Source: Struthio camelus (taxonomy: Eukaryota; Chordata; Aves; Struthioniformes; Struthionidae). Taken from it: a stretch of DNA of 64,000 nucleotides. The notes below the pieces were generated by a model. The model worked only from the letters and a program-made list of their open reading frames with translations, was not told where the DNA came from and did not search any database. Below are positions 43,901 to 54,900 of the stretch, piece by piece. How positions within the stretch are numbered: the stretch's first letter is position 1; the number at the start of each line of letters is the position of its first letter. Location of the stretch: positions 1,612,001-1,676,000 of the forward strand of contig NC_090951.1 in the NCBI RefSeq assembly GCF_040807025.1, read 5' to 3'. A program made the translations under genes and the position numbers.

Positions 43901-46900
43901 GCTCCCCTCCCCGGCTCGGGCTTCGGGCAGGAACGGCCCCAGGAGCCCTGCCGGCTGGCGGGCAGAGCGCTCGAGGCCTCCTCTGCGCTGGGGCCACCCC
44001 AGCGGCGTTGCTGGGAAGCCCCCAGACGCTCTCCGCGGAGCCCCGAGGCAGCCCGCAGCTGAGCCGCCAGCAGACGTAGGGGCTCCTCCGGGCAGCAAGA
44101 AGCATCCTGCCACGCGTTCCCGGCAGGAGAGGAAGGAGCGGCGAGCTCCGCGGCGGACGCGAGGGGCACAAGCACGCCGCCGTCCCTGGCGCTGCTGCGG
44201 GAGAGCATTAAGAGGAGCCTCGCTGCACGAGCCAGGAGCGAAAGGGGAGGATGGAGGAGGAGAAACAGCCAATCTGGGATCCACACGGGGACTCTCACCG
44301 CCTCTCCGCCAGCAGCTCGACAGCGGCATGCGATCCCACCAGCCCAAGCCGAACTTAAGCGATAAGTGCATTTCCGCGCGGGGAGCGGAGCCCCAGGGCG
44401 GCCCGCAGCGTGAGCCCTGCGCCAGGCAGCCGCGCGCGATCCCGGAGCCGGGCAGGTCTTGCCCCAGCTTGTCAAGCCGCGTGGGAAACGGGTCGGGCAG
44501 GAGCCCGTCGCTTCCCAGGGCCAGCCGCGAGCAGGCTTCTTCCCGGGCGTGAAACCCACCCAAACACCCTCCGCCTTGGCACGGCGGGACCGGGGATGCA
44601 GTTCCCCCCCCGCCCCGTGCAGGGTGGGCGAGGGGCCTGTCGGGTCTCACCGAGCTCACGGAGCTGGGGCGGTTCCCAGCCCCGAGCGCAAGCCAGAGCT
44701 TTATGCCCCTCTGGTACAGGAGGGCGCGCTCGCCCCGCACGGCCCCGCACAGGGCCAGACTCCGACTTCGCACAGCGTCGCAGCCTCGGGCGCGGATCCG
44801 GACGCGGTGGCTACGGCACGGGCACGCAGCAGCCGACCCCCCCGCGCAAACCCTTCCTCTCACGGGCAGCCCGGCGGGCGCTCTCCGGAGACTCCCGTTT
44901 CAGCGCGCGCGGAGCACGGCCCCGCCGCACAGAGCGGCATCGCTGCACACGGAAACCCGACGCGAAGGCGCCGCGTTCACCTCTGCGCCGGCCGCAGCTT
45001 CTCTGGCCCAGCTTCCCCCAGACGCCAGGCAGCTAGTTTCGCTTCTTAGGCCTCCTCTCGAGAGGAGATGCAACAGCAAAGAGGGGCGGCAGGAGCCAAG
45101 CCCGTTGCAAAGGAAAGGGTCACCCCCTCCGCTAGCAGATAATTCACGCTGTCAGCAACTCTTAGCCACAAAATTGCACAATTAATAAAAACAGAAGACT
45201 CCAAGAATAGCCGTGGTGCGGGCATGGGAACAACTAACTGCAAGGAAAGCGTTCCCCCGAGGAGCCCGGGCCGTGCTTCACCTCCAGCAGGAGCCGGGTG
45301 CTCCGCAGCAGCGGGCGCAGCCGCACGGGGCAGCCGGCCGGCACGCTCCTTCCACCCCGCCTTGCTGGCTTCCCCGCGGCTGCGGGCCTCCGTTTTAAAG
45401 CCCGTGGGGTTGTCCCGCTTGGCGGCGGGCAGCCCAAGACCCCCCACCCGGGGTGACGTGATTCCCCTCGCCATGGGGAGCCCACCCGGGGGGGTGTCCT
45501 GCCCCTGTCCCCGGCTGGGGCAGGGATGCCGGGGCGGGAGAGGGCGTCCCCGTCCCCTGCTCTGGGCGAGGACACCGCCACCGGGGTGGGATGTCCGTGT
45601 CCCCGTCCCCACGGCGGGCAGGGACACCACTGGGAGCCGGCTGGGTCCCGGCACCGGGGACGACCCGTGGGCTGCCCGTGTGCCCGGTCACCGGGATGGG
45701 GGGCGTGCAGCACCCCGTAACGGGAGAGCGGATCCCGGGCGGTGTCAGGGACCCCGGTAATGGGACGAGGACACAAGGGGTATCCGGGAAGCTGGTAACA
45801 GCGAGGGGGCCGGGAGTCTGGTAGCTGGGACAGGGGAGGGGGCAGGATCCCGGTAACGGGAAAGGGGTAGGAGGGGGGATCCAGGAAGGGGGCAGGACCC
45901 CGGTAACGGGAAGGGGGTAGGAGGAGGGGATCCAGGAAGGGGGCAGGACCCCAGTAACGGGAAGGGGGTAGGAGGGGGGATCCAGGAAGGGGGCAGGACC
46001 CCAGTAATAGGAAGGGGGCAGGAGGGGGGGATCTGGGAAGGGGGCAGGACCCCAGTAACAGGAAGGGGGTAGGAGGGGGGATCCAGGAAGGGGGCAGGAC
46101 CCCGGTAACGGGAAGGGGGCAGGAGGGGGGGATCCGGGAAGGGGACAGGAGGGGGGGATCCAGGAAGGGGGCAGGACCCCAGTAACGGGAAGGGGGCAGG
46201 AGGGGGGATCCGGGAAGGGGGCAGGACCCCGGTAACGGGAAGGGAAGCCCGGGACGTGCAGGACACCCGATAACCGGGACAGGGGAAGTGCAGGACCGGG
46301 GTGAGGGGACAGGGAAGCAGTGCAGGACCCCAGTAACGGGACGTGGCCTGGGGGGCTTGTGGGACACCCGGTAAGCCGGCCGGTAGAGAGGGAGGATCCC
46401 AGTAACGGGAAAGAGGGCAGGAGGGGGGGGATCCGGGGATGGGGCAGGACACCCGGTAACCGGGCAGGGGGAGGGGGCAGAATCCCAATAATGGGACCAA
46501 GAGGCAGGACACCCGGTAACGGGACAAGGGGGAGGGGGCAGGATCCCAGTAACGGGACAAGGGGGCAGGACACCCAGTAACCGGGCCGGGGGAAAGGGTA
46601 GGATCCCAGTAACGGGACAAGGGGGCAGGACACCCGGTAACCGGGCCGGGGGAAGGGGTAGGATCCCAGTAACGGGACAAGGCGGCAGGACACCCGGTAA
46701 CGGGACAACGGGGGAGGGGGCAGGATCCTAGTAACAGGACAAGGGGGAGGGGGCACCCAGTAACCGGGCTGGGGGAAGGGGCAGGATCCCAGTAACGGGA
46801 CAACGGGGCAGGACAGCCGGTAACGGGACAAGGGGGAGGGGCAGGATCCCGGTAACGGGACAAGGGGGCAGGACACCCGGTAACGGGACAAGGGGGCAGG

Positions 46901-47820
46901 ACACCCGGTAACGGGACAAGGGGGCAGGACACCCGTAACCGGGACGGGGGAAGGGGCAGGATCCCGGTAACGGGACAAGGGGGCAGGACACCCGGTAACG
47001 GGACAAGGGGGCAGGACACCCGGTAACCGGGCCGGGGGAAGGGGCAGGACACCCGGTAACCGGGCCAGAGGAAGGGGCAGGATCCCGGTAACGGGACAAG
47101 GGGGCAGGACACCCGGTAACCGGGCCGGGACAAGGGGACAGGACACCCGGTAACGGGACAAGGGGGAGGGGGCACCCGGTAACCGGGCTGGGGGAAGGGG
47201 CAGGATCCCGGTAACGGGACAAGGGGGCAGGACACCCGGTAACGGGGCCGGGCCGGGCCAGGCCGGAGGGGCAGGACACCCGGTAACGGGGCCGGGCCGG
47301 GCCGGGCCGGAGGGGCAGGACACCCGGTAAGCGGCAGCGGGGGCCGCGACGCGGCGGTACCTTCGAGGACGACCTCCCTCCCGGCGCGCTTCAGCGCCTG
47401 CACGGCCTGGTCGTGGGTGGCGTCGCGGAGGTCGACGCCGTTGACGGCGAGGATGGCGTCGCCGAGGCGCAGGGCGCCGCACCGCTCCGCCGCCAGCCCC
47501 GGGAAGATGCGGGAGATGAGCACCGGCATGCGGTTCTCGCGGCCGCCCTTGATGCTGATGCCCAGCCCGCCCGCCTCCGCCTTCACCACCCGCACCCGCC
47601 GCACGCCCGCCGGCACCGCCGCCGCCGCCGCCTCCGCGCCGCCCCACTCGGCGCCGTTGGCCACGCCGTTCAGCGCCGCCGCCGCCGCCTCGCCGCCGCC
47701 GCCCGGCTCCGCCGTGAGGCTCAGCGCCTCGCCGCTCAGCTCCGCCGCCACCCGCACCCAGCGCTCCCGCAGCAGCAGCTCCAGCAGCCCCGCTTTGGAG
47801 GCGCGGGTCCACACGGCCAT
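28993..47820 (-). CDS. SNTB2: SNTB2: beta-2-syntrophin
   Basis: Membrane adaptor of the dystrophin/utrophin complex. Its PDZ domain recruits channels and signalling proteins. Seven exons: 47361-47820, 35750-35963, 33613-33823, 32076-32218, 30320-30516, 29339-29520 and 28993-29085 (stop TAG), giving 499 aa against 540 in human. Phases agree. The start is the ATG of [11 protein letters not shown]; the human extension upstream of this Met has no ATG here. A split PH domain surrounds the PDZ domain (about 75-155; [27 protein letters not shown]). A second PH follows ([36 protein letters not shown]). The C-terminal syntrophin-unique domain ends [16 protein letters not shown]. The linker after exon 1's start is shorter than in human and Ala/Gly-rich. 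Intron 1 is 11.4 kb. Confidence 0.96.
29086..35749 (-). other. SNTB2 introns 2-6
   Basis: Introns between the last six exons total about 5.7 kb. The longest are 30517-32075, 32219-33612 and 33824-35749. They are GC-rich, unique-looking sequence in which I recognised no other exon, RNA gene or tandem array. Confidence 0.6.
37585..38139. mobile_element. Fossil solo LTR (endogenous retrovirus-type), probable
   Basis: An AT-rich island of about 555 bases in GC-rich intron DNA. It starts TGTAAGAAAAC and is flanked on both sides by TAGGT (37580-37584 and 38140-38144), a possible 5-bp target-site duplication. A TATA-like GGGTATAATTACC near 37997 is followed by a segment resembling R/U5. No internal retroviral genes are present, so it looks like a solo LTR. 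The family is unassigned; diverged-looking and probably old. Confidence 0.5.
39571..39654. repeat. 42-bp tandem duplication in SNTB2 intron 1
   Basis: Two near-identical copies containing GGGTTGGGTTTAGCACTG and GCCAAACGTCCTGTTCGG, with a period of 42. Confidence 0.8.
45690..47335. repeat. GGTAAC minisatellite in SNTB2 intron 1
   Basis: About 1.6 kb of G-rich repeats sharing CCCGGTAACGGG. The distal part (about 45850-46240) has about 51-bp units with AAGGGGGCAGGACC and GGGGGGATCC. The proximal part (about 46440-47335) has 28-bp units (CCGGTAACGGGACAAGGG plus GGCAGGACA) mixed with longer variants carrying GGATCCC. The array ends about 25 bases from the exon 1 splice donor. G runs suggest quadruplex potential. 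Confidence 0.92.
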
Positions 47821-48130
47821 CCCGCCGCCGCCGCCGCCGCCGCCGCCCCGCGCGCTCCCCTCCCCCCCCACACCCCGGGGCGGCGCTCGGCGGCCCCGAG
47901 GCCACGCCCCCTCCTCCCGTCGCCCGCATGGCGGGCTCTGATAGGTCGCCCGCCGGCTCGGAGGGGCGGGGTTCGGCTCAGCCCCCCCCCCGCTCTGATT
48001 GGGTAAGGCGGAGGGACGGGGCGGGGAGGGGCGGTGGGGCCCCGCCCCCGCGCTCGCCTCAGGCCGCCGCCGCCGCCGCCGCGCTCCTCAGGGCGGGAGC
48101 CCGCGGGCGGGCCGCGCCCGAGCCGGCGCC
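47821..48130 (-). promoter_or_regulatory. SNTB2: SNTB2 CpG-island promoter
   Basis: GC-rich region upstream of the SNTB2 ATG with a (CCG)n run at about 47821-47847 and many CpGs. GGGCGGGG-type boxes lie near 47960-48035. No TATA box. Confidence 0.6.
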
Positions 48131-48133
48131 GCC

Positions 48134-49620
48134 GTCCCCGAAGGGCCACACTGTCCCCAAAGGGCTACTGTCCCCAAAGGGCCACACTGTCCCCAAAGGG
48201 CCACACTGTCCCCCAAAAGGCCGGCACTACTGTCCCCAAAGGGTCACACTGTCCCCAAAGGGCCAGCACTACTGTCCCTGAAGGGCCACACTGTCCCCGA
48301 AGGGTCACACCATCCCCGAAGGGCCAGCACTACTGTCCCCAAAGGGCCACACTGTCCTCGAAGAGCCACACTGTCCCCCAAAGGGCCGGCACTACTGTCC
48401 CCAAAGGGCCACACTGTCCCCAAAGGGCCAGCACTACTGTCCCCAAAGGGTCACACTGTCCCCAAAGGGCCACACTGTCCCCCAAAGGGCCGGCACTACT
48501 GTCCCCAAAGGGCCACACCATCCTTGAAGAGCCACACTGTCCCCCAAAGGGCCGGCACTACTGTCCCCGAAGGGCCATGCCATCCCCAAAGGGCCAGCAC
48601 TACTGTCCCTGAAGGGCTACGCCATCCCCGAAGAGTCACTGTCCCCAAAGGGCCACATTGTCCCCCAAGGGCCAGCACTACTGTCCCCAAAGGGGCCACG
48701 CCGTTTCTGAAGGGTCACACCATCCCCAAAGGGCCAGCGCCGCTGTCCCCGAAGGGCCATGCCATCCCTGAAGAGCCACACTGTCCCCAAAGGGTCACAC
48801 CATCCCCAAAGGGCCAGCACTACCGTCCCCGAAGGGCCACGCCATCCCCAAAGGGCCACGCCATCCCCAAAGGGCCAGTGCCACTGTCCCCAAAGGGTCA
48901 CATTGTCCCCAAAGGGCCACACCATCCCTCAAGGGCCAGCACTACTGTCCCCAAGGGGCCATGCTGTTTCTGAAGGGCCACACCATCCCCAAAGGGCCAG
49001 CGCTGCTGTCCCCGAAGGGCCACACTGTCCCCGAAGGGCCACATCATCCCCAAAGGGCCAGCGCCGCTGTCCCCGAAGGGCCATGCCATCCCTGAAGAGC
49101 CACACTGTCCCCAAAGGGCCAGCACTACTGCCCCTGAAGGGCCACGCCATCCCCAAAGGGCCAGTGCCACTGTCCCCAAAGGGTCACATTGTCCCCAAAG
49201 GGCCACACCATCCCTCAAGGGCCAGCACTACTGTCCCCAAGGGGCCATGCTGTTTCTGAAGGGCCACACCATCCCCAAAGGGCCAGCGCTGCTGTCCCCG
49301 AAGGGCCACACTGTCCCCGAAGGGCCACACCACCCCCAAAGGGCCAGCACTGCTGTCCCCAAAGGGCCACACCACCCCCGAAGGGCCAGCACCACTGTCC
49401 CCACAGGGCCACATCATCCCCAAAGGGCCAGCACCGCTGTCCCTCAAGGCCCACACTGTCCCCAAAAGGCCACACCATCCCCAAGGCCAGCACCACTGTC
49501 CCCACAACCACACTGTCCCCAGGGCCAGCACCACTGTCCCCAAAGGGCCACGCTGTCCTCAGCTCACACCGTGCCCAAAGGGCCAGGACTGCTGTCCCCA
49601 GGGCCACGCTGCCCCGGGCG
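48134..49620. repeat. CTGTCCCCAAAGGGCCACA minisatellite
   Basis: About 1.5 kb of units 19-23 bases long built on ACTGTCCCCAAAGGGCCAC, often alternating with GCCAGCACTACTGTCCCC, with A/G and T/C variants. It lies between the SNTB2 promoter and the UTP4 3' end. A 189-bp block at 48855-49043 is repeated at 49141-49329, offset 286. The open frames through it are a by-product of the repeat. Confidence 0.93.
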
Positions 49621-51830
49621 CAGCCTGCCTTTCCGGCGGCAGGACAGCGGCACGGGGACACCACCAGCCGCCCAGGGCTGGAGCCCCGCGGCCACCCCGG
49701 CGCCACCTCGCAGGCCCCGAGGCCGGGGCGAGCTGCTGGCCTGTCCCCGCAGGAGGCAGCGGCTCGGCCGCCGAGACGCCGAGGAGAGGGCGGACGGAGC
49801 GCGCCAGCCCTACAGCTCTTCCTGCTTTAGCGAGCGAAGCCAGAGCATTAGGGGGAACTCCGCCAAAGAAATCCTCTCCCCCAGGAAAGCAACTTCCTTC
49901 TGCGGGCCAGCGTCCCTGCATCCTGCTCGCGCAACGGCCGATCAAGGAATTACTCGCGCGGGGAGCAAAGATTTCGCAGTCAGACGTTGAGTGGCTGCCG
50001 CAACGCACCGGCGCCGGCGAGCTCGGCAGGTTACCAGCACGGGGGCAACGCTCCCGTTACACAACACCCCTATCCCGTCACCTTCATTTACGCCCAGGGT
50101 TCGTCAAGCGCTTGGACAGCAGCGCGGCCAGCCTGCCCGCTCGGGGACCCCGGCCGCTGCTGCGCTCGGCTCCCGGGCGCCCGCCGCCCCAGGGCCCTGC
50201 CTTGCTGATAGGAGACCAGGGGAGGCCGCTTGGCAGCGTGCGGGGGGAAGATGCACGCGCGAGGGACAGTGGTCGCTGCAGAGTAGCTTCTGCAAGAGAA
50301 TAAACATCATCCTGAGTCACCGTTTCATAAATCTTCTCTCCCCACAGAAGAGCTTTGCTCGCGTTTCTTTTTTTTTCTACGATACTGAACCGGCAGCTGT
50401 TTATTGCCCCCGTTTTTCGGAGCCTGTAGTTTCGCAAGGCTGCAGTGACCAGATCCTCCTCCCCGATCCGTCGGCAGTCCGGCCCCCAGGCTGCTTGCTG
50501 TCCAAGGACTGGCCTCGGCCACACGCAGGCAGCGGGGGCAGCCCGGTCAGCGCAAGCCTCGGGGGCGAGACGGACTGCAACGGTGCTTCGTGGGAGGCCT
50601 GTCAGCTGGAGGGGAATCTAGCTGGCCGGAATAGGAGACTTTGAAGGAGGGAAGGGAAACGACAGCGCAGCAGCACGGGGCTGGTACCCGTTCCTGAAAC
50701 GGTAGGGCGAGCATCAGCCTTGTCACAGAGAGGGCAACTGGGCAGGACGGTGCACCCAAACACATACGGCTAAATACCCTTGGCTGCTTCCAGGCCGGGC
50801 TTTGCCTCCCTGCAGCAGGAGCTCGGCGTGGAGAACGTCAGCAGCAGCCCTCACTGCGCTCCCGTCCTCCTCCGGAGGCACCGCCAAGCCCCGAGCGCGG
50901 GGACAGCCGCCCGACACCGCCGCAGCCCCGGAGAGCCAGCTCTCCTCCCGCGGCTGCGCGTTGCCAGCTCCCCATGCCAAAAGCTTTCCAGCACCCTCCT
51001 CCCGATCGAGCCACCCAGATGGGGCGCTCTCCTCTCCTCTCCGCAGCAGGGGCTGGGAAGCAGGAGGGCCAAGCGATGAGGGGAGGTAGCGACAGCAGCG
51101 AGGAAAAGTTTGCAAAGCAAGAGCGTGTGCATTCACACCCCGGTCCTGGTGTCCCCTCCCAAGGCCAGGGGCAGGAGAGCTGCTCCACGCACCGGCACGT
51201 GGCAGCTCACCCACCGTCAGCCTGCGCCCACCAGCACTGCAAAAACGGCTGTGGCCATGCACGACTACAACGCTAACAAGCCGCTCGGCCCTGCCTCTCC
51301 CGTCCGACCCTCTCTCGAGGCAGAGCAGGAGCGCACTGCACAGGCGTCAGGACAGGGCACATGGGGACTGCCCGTCCCTGCCCTGCTGAGCAGGCACTCG
51401 GCACCCCTCTGTCCATCCGGAGCCCAGCTCACTAGGCTTCCCGCCTGGCGGGACACGTGAACGTGACTGCTGTTTGAGGGGATGGGAGCCCCCTCTGTCC
51501 CACGCAGAGCCACCAGCAGTCACGAAACCCATCTTGCAGCTGCCCGGGACAGCACCAGGAGAGAGAAACCAGCGCCGGGGCCTGACGTTTCCCAGAAGAG
51601 CAGCCACAGAGAAGGTAGAAGATCTGGGACGATGCCTAGCCCTCGCAGTCACCAGTCGCTGCCAATGAGCAACCCAGACAGCAGGACAGGCATGACCAGG
51701 GGAGTCCTACGAGACAAAGGTGTCCTTGGCTCCTGATTCAGACTCAGGCCAGAGCCAATCTGACCTGCTGCTGCTCAGACAGCAGGGAGCCCCACAGGGC
51801 AAGGATGATGCCTGAGCACGCAGCCCTACA
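49621..51830. other. SNTB2-UTP4 intergenic region
   Basis: About 2.2 kb of GC-rich DNA between the minisatellite and the UTP4 poly(A) site. No exon, RNA gene or further array recognised. Confidence 0.6.
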
Positions 51831-51841
51831 GAACAACGGGG

Positions 51842-51847
51842 TTTATT
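51842..51847 (-). terminator. UTP4: UTP4 polyadenylation signal AATAAA
   Basis: Minus-strand AATAAA 63 bases after the UTP4 stop codon, giving a very short 3' UTR. Confidence 0.85.
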
Positions 51848-51909
51848 ACTACAACATCCTAGGAAAGTAACATACACAGTTTTTGTGGCTGGAGCAACTT
51901 GTTCTGCTC

Positions 51910-54900
51910 TTAGGTGCCAAATTTCTTCTGTTGGATGGGTGGTGGCAGCTGGGTCTTGATGTCCATGAGGGGCCGCTCCACCATCACAAGGCAGTTCTCA
52001 TCCAGCAGATCCGCAAAGAGCAGGGGCTGCAGGGCAGGGAGGGGACAGGAGATGACAGCCCTGCCAGGGACAGGGCAATGTCTCTCCTTGCCCTGCCTCA
52101 GCTTGCTGGGTTCGACCACGTACGTGGAGCTGGCTGCAAGGCAGCTCTGGCTTAACCTTAACCAGGGACATCGCTTAAGGGACGTGCTCTGCAGAGAGCT
52201 GCTGGGGAAAAATCAGAGCCCGCGAGATGGACAGCAAGCGGCTGCACCGTGATGGGGACATAGAGACTCAGAGCTGCTGGGGCACTGAGAGCACATACGA
52301 CACCAGCAGAGTTGAGGAACAGCTCAGGAAGGCTGCGCTCAGACCATGCCAGGACAGCAGGCATCTTGCTCCAGAAACAGCAAAGGAGGGAGCCTGTGGC
52401 AGGATCACCTCTGCACCTGTGGCTCCTTCCAGCTAGCGGGGCATCCTGACAGCATCGCAGCAGCCTCCTTGCTCCCCTGGGCAGACCACAGGTCCAGGGC
52501 ACCCCCTTCCTCAACACCACCCCTCCTCAGAGACAGCACATGCACAGCAACACCCACCTGGAACTTCTTGCAGATCTTGAAAGCGTGGAGTTGTCTCTTC
52601 CTAGCTGTCTCTGGGAGCTGCTTCAGGGTGCTCTGATTCATCAGAGAGGCACTGTCGTCAGGCAGGGGCTGCAAGGACAGCACACAGCACATGTCAACGC
52701 TGCCCGGGAGTCACCACCGCCTCCTGCTGCCCCTGTTCTCAGAGCCACGCACAGGTTCCTGCTCCTGCTCATGGCAGGAGCAAGAACAGCCACTCTAATG
52801 GGTCCCAGGCTTCATCAGGGAGATATCCTGGGAACAAGCCCAGATCTCTTCACGGCACAGACACACGATGTCCCCTTCATTCCCCACCAACAGCCTGGCA
52901 CACCCCATGCCCTCCCTTCCCTGAGCAGTACCAGCCAAGCACTACACCACGTTGGCCGGCAGAACAGCGCCTGGCGAGTGGCACACGGTGGGCACGGCTG
53001 GCCCAGTGCTCTGCACTGTAAGGACAGCGGAGCTGGAGAGGGCTGCAGCGGCATCCCCTTCTCCTCTCTTCCCTGGGCGAGCCTTAGGCTGGACTCACCA
53101 GGGACTTGTCGAGGACGCAGAACATGTAGACGTCGTGGAGCAGGATGTGCGAGGGCTTCTTGGGGTTGAAGGCGATGTGGGTGATGGGCGAGTCCCTCTC
53201 CAGCCAGGCCTTGTGCAGCCCGCAGTTCTGCACCGTGCGGCTCCAGGCCGTGTACTGCTTCTCGGGGATGCCGAACTCAAACAGCTGCAGAGGCAGGAGA
53301 GGGGAGATGGAGCGGCCCAGCGATCGCCAGCCCTGCAGCTCCGTTCTAACACTGCTGGCTGGGGATGCGACAGGAGGGAACAGAGGTCCCCTACCCCAGC
53401 CTGTGCCAGGTTCACTCCTCCCCCTGGCATAACCCTGCACCAACGCAAACACACAAGCGCGCATGCGCGTGCACACACACACACAGAGGCAGCCCTCGAG
53501 CCAGCCAGGCCATGAGTGCTCCGGGGGGACAGGCTCCTACTAGGGACAGCAGACGCTACCTGGCTGCTTTGCGCTCGGGACGCAGCCAGTGAAGGCCAGC
53601 AGGGCCCCTGCGCCGAGCTCCCGAGTCTGTTCCCGAGACGCAGCTCTGCTGCACAGCGGCATGGCCGGAAAGCCCCAAGCCAGGAATGGATCCATTGGGA
53701 AGAGAGTCCACGGCTAAATGGGGCAGGAGGAACGAGCACGGGGCCTGTGAGCAGGGAGAGCTCCTACCTGCTGGTCCGAGTAGGCGATAACAAGGTTGTT
53801 GGTCACAGGGTGGATGGCGAGGGCAGTCACTGCACAGCTGTACGTGGGCACCGTGCAGTGATGCTGAAAGGGACAGGAGAACAAGACCCTGATGGGAGCG
53901 AAGAGGGACTGTCTCTGCCCCGCACACGCCCACAGCATCTTCCCCATCCCTCCTGCGATCTCTCCTTCCCTTCCTGTGCACTCAATCCCAGGCCTAACCC
54001 AGAGACGCCAGGATTGCTCCCAGAGATGGAGGTTTATGCTGAGCCCGTGGTCTCCTCCCAGTGGGGCTGGAGGCATCCCAAGGCAGAAAGATGGCAAGCA
54101 CCTTTCCTGCTGCTCTCTCTGGTGCGGACTCTCACCTTGAAACGTTTCAAGTTGTAGATGTGGATTTCCCAGTCCCCACTGGCTGCAGCCAGCCAGTTCC
54201 CATCTGCACTCGACGCCAGCAGGTAGACAGCCTCCAGGGTCCCTGCGAGAACAGCACCCACCAGCTGTAACGGGTGCTCCAGAGCCCGTTGAGGACTGCA
54301 AACCCACCCACAGGAGAGGTCCCAGATCTGCGTCCCTCCCGCCGATCCGGCCAGGACGCTGGGCTACGTGGCAGCCGCACAGCTTGCCCTGGGTGCTCTG
54401 CTTACCCATCCGTGACAGCACTAGGATAGCGACATGAACAGAGAGCAGAGAGGCTGCCAGGGGTGGGGAAAGGACCCACAACCACCAGCAGAGGAAAGAG
54501 CAGACACGCTCAGCCCTGCACACCCCTCTGTACCCACAGGAAGGTGCTCAGAGAGGGGCTGGGGGGATAGAGCCCGGGACCCCAAGACCTGCTCTCCTCC
54601 CTATGCCCCCACTCAGCACAAACCCAGCAGCCCGAACCTGATGGCGGTCGAAGCGTGTGCAAGTGTTTGCAGCCCCCTGGTTCTAGGAGCTGGAGCATGT
54701 GGACAGAGCCTCGATCGGAGGCGACAAAGAGACTGCTGGAGTCAGCAGAGCACTGGAGCTGGTAGGCCGGGAGCAGCAGCTTGGGTACGTTGGTGACCTT
54801 ACGGAGAAGGGAGAAAGCAGACCTGGCAGCCACCTACCACTGCTGACAAGCCTTGAGCCTGCTCAGGCTGCTGGCACTATCTCAGCAGCGCCAGGAGCAA

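Larger units (their letters stand above)
35964..45680 (-). other. SNTB2 intron 1, 3' portion
   Basis: Nearly 10 kb of GC-rich non-coding sequence. Apart from the LTR-like insertion at 37585-38139 and a 42-bp duplication at 39571-39654 I recognised no gene or array. The many open frames reflect high GC. Confidence 0.6.

Noticed and set aside
45395-47929. An 844-codon Pro/Gly-rich open frame on the minus strand
   Set aside because: It covers the SNTB2 intronic minisatellite in a frame different from exon 1. Repeat units without stops explain it.
47999-49830. Several long open frames rich in GPHCPQRA/PKGHTVP-type repeats
   Set aside because: They are translations of the 19-23-bp minisatellite in several frames; there is no splice structure or conserved domain.
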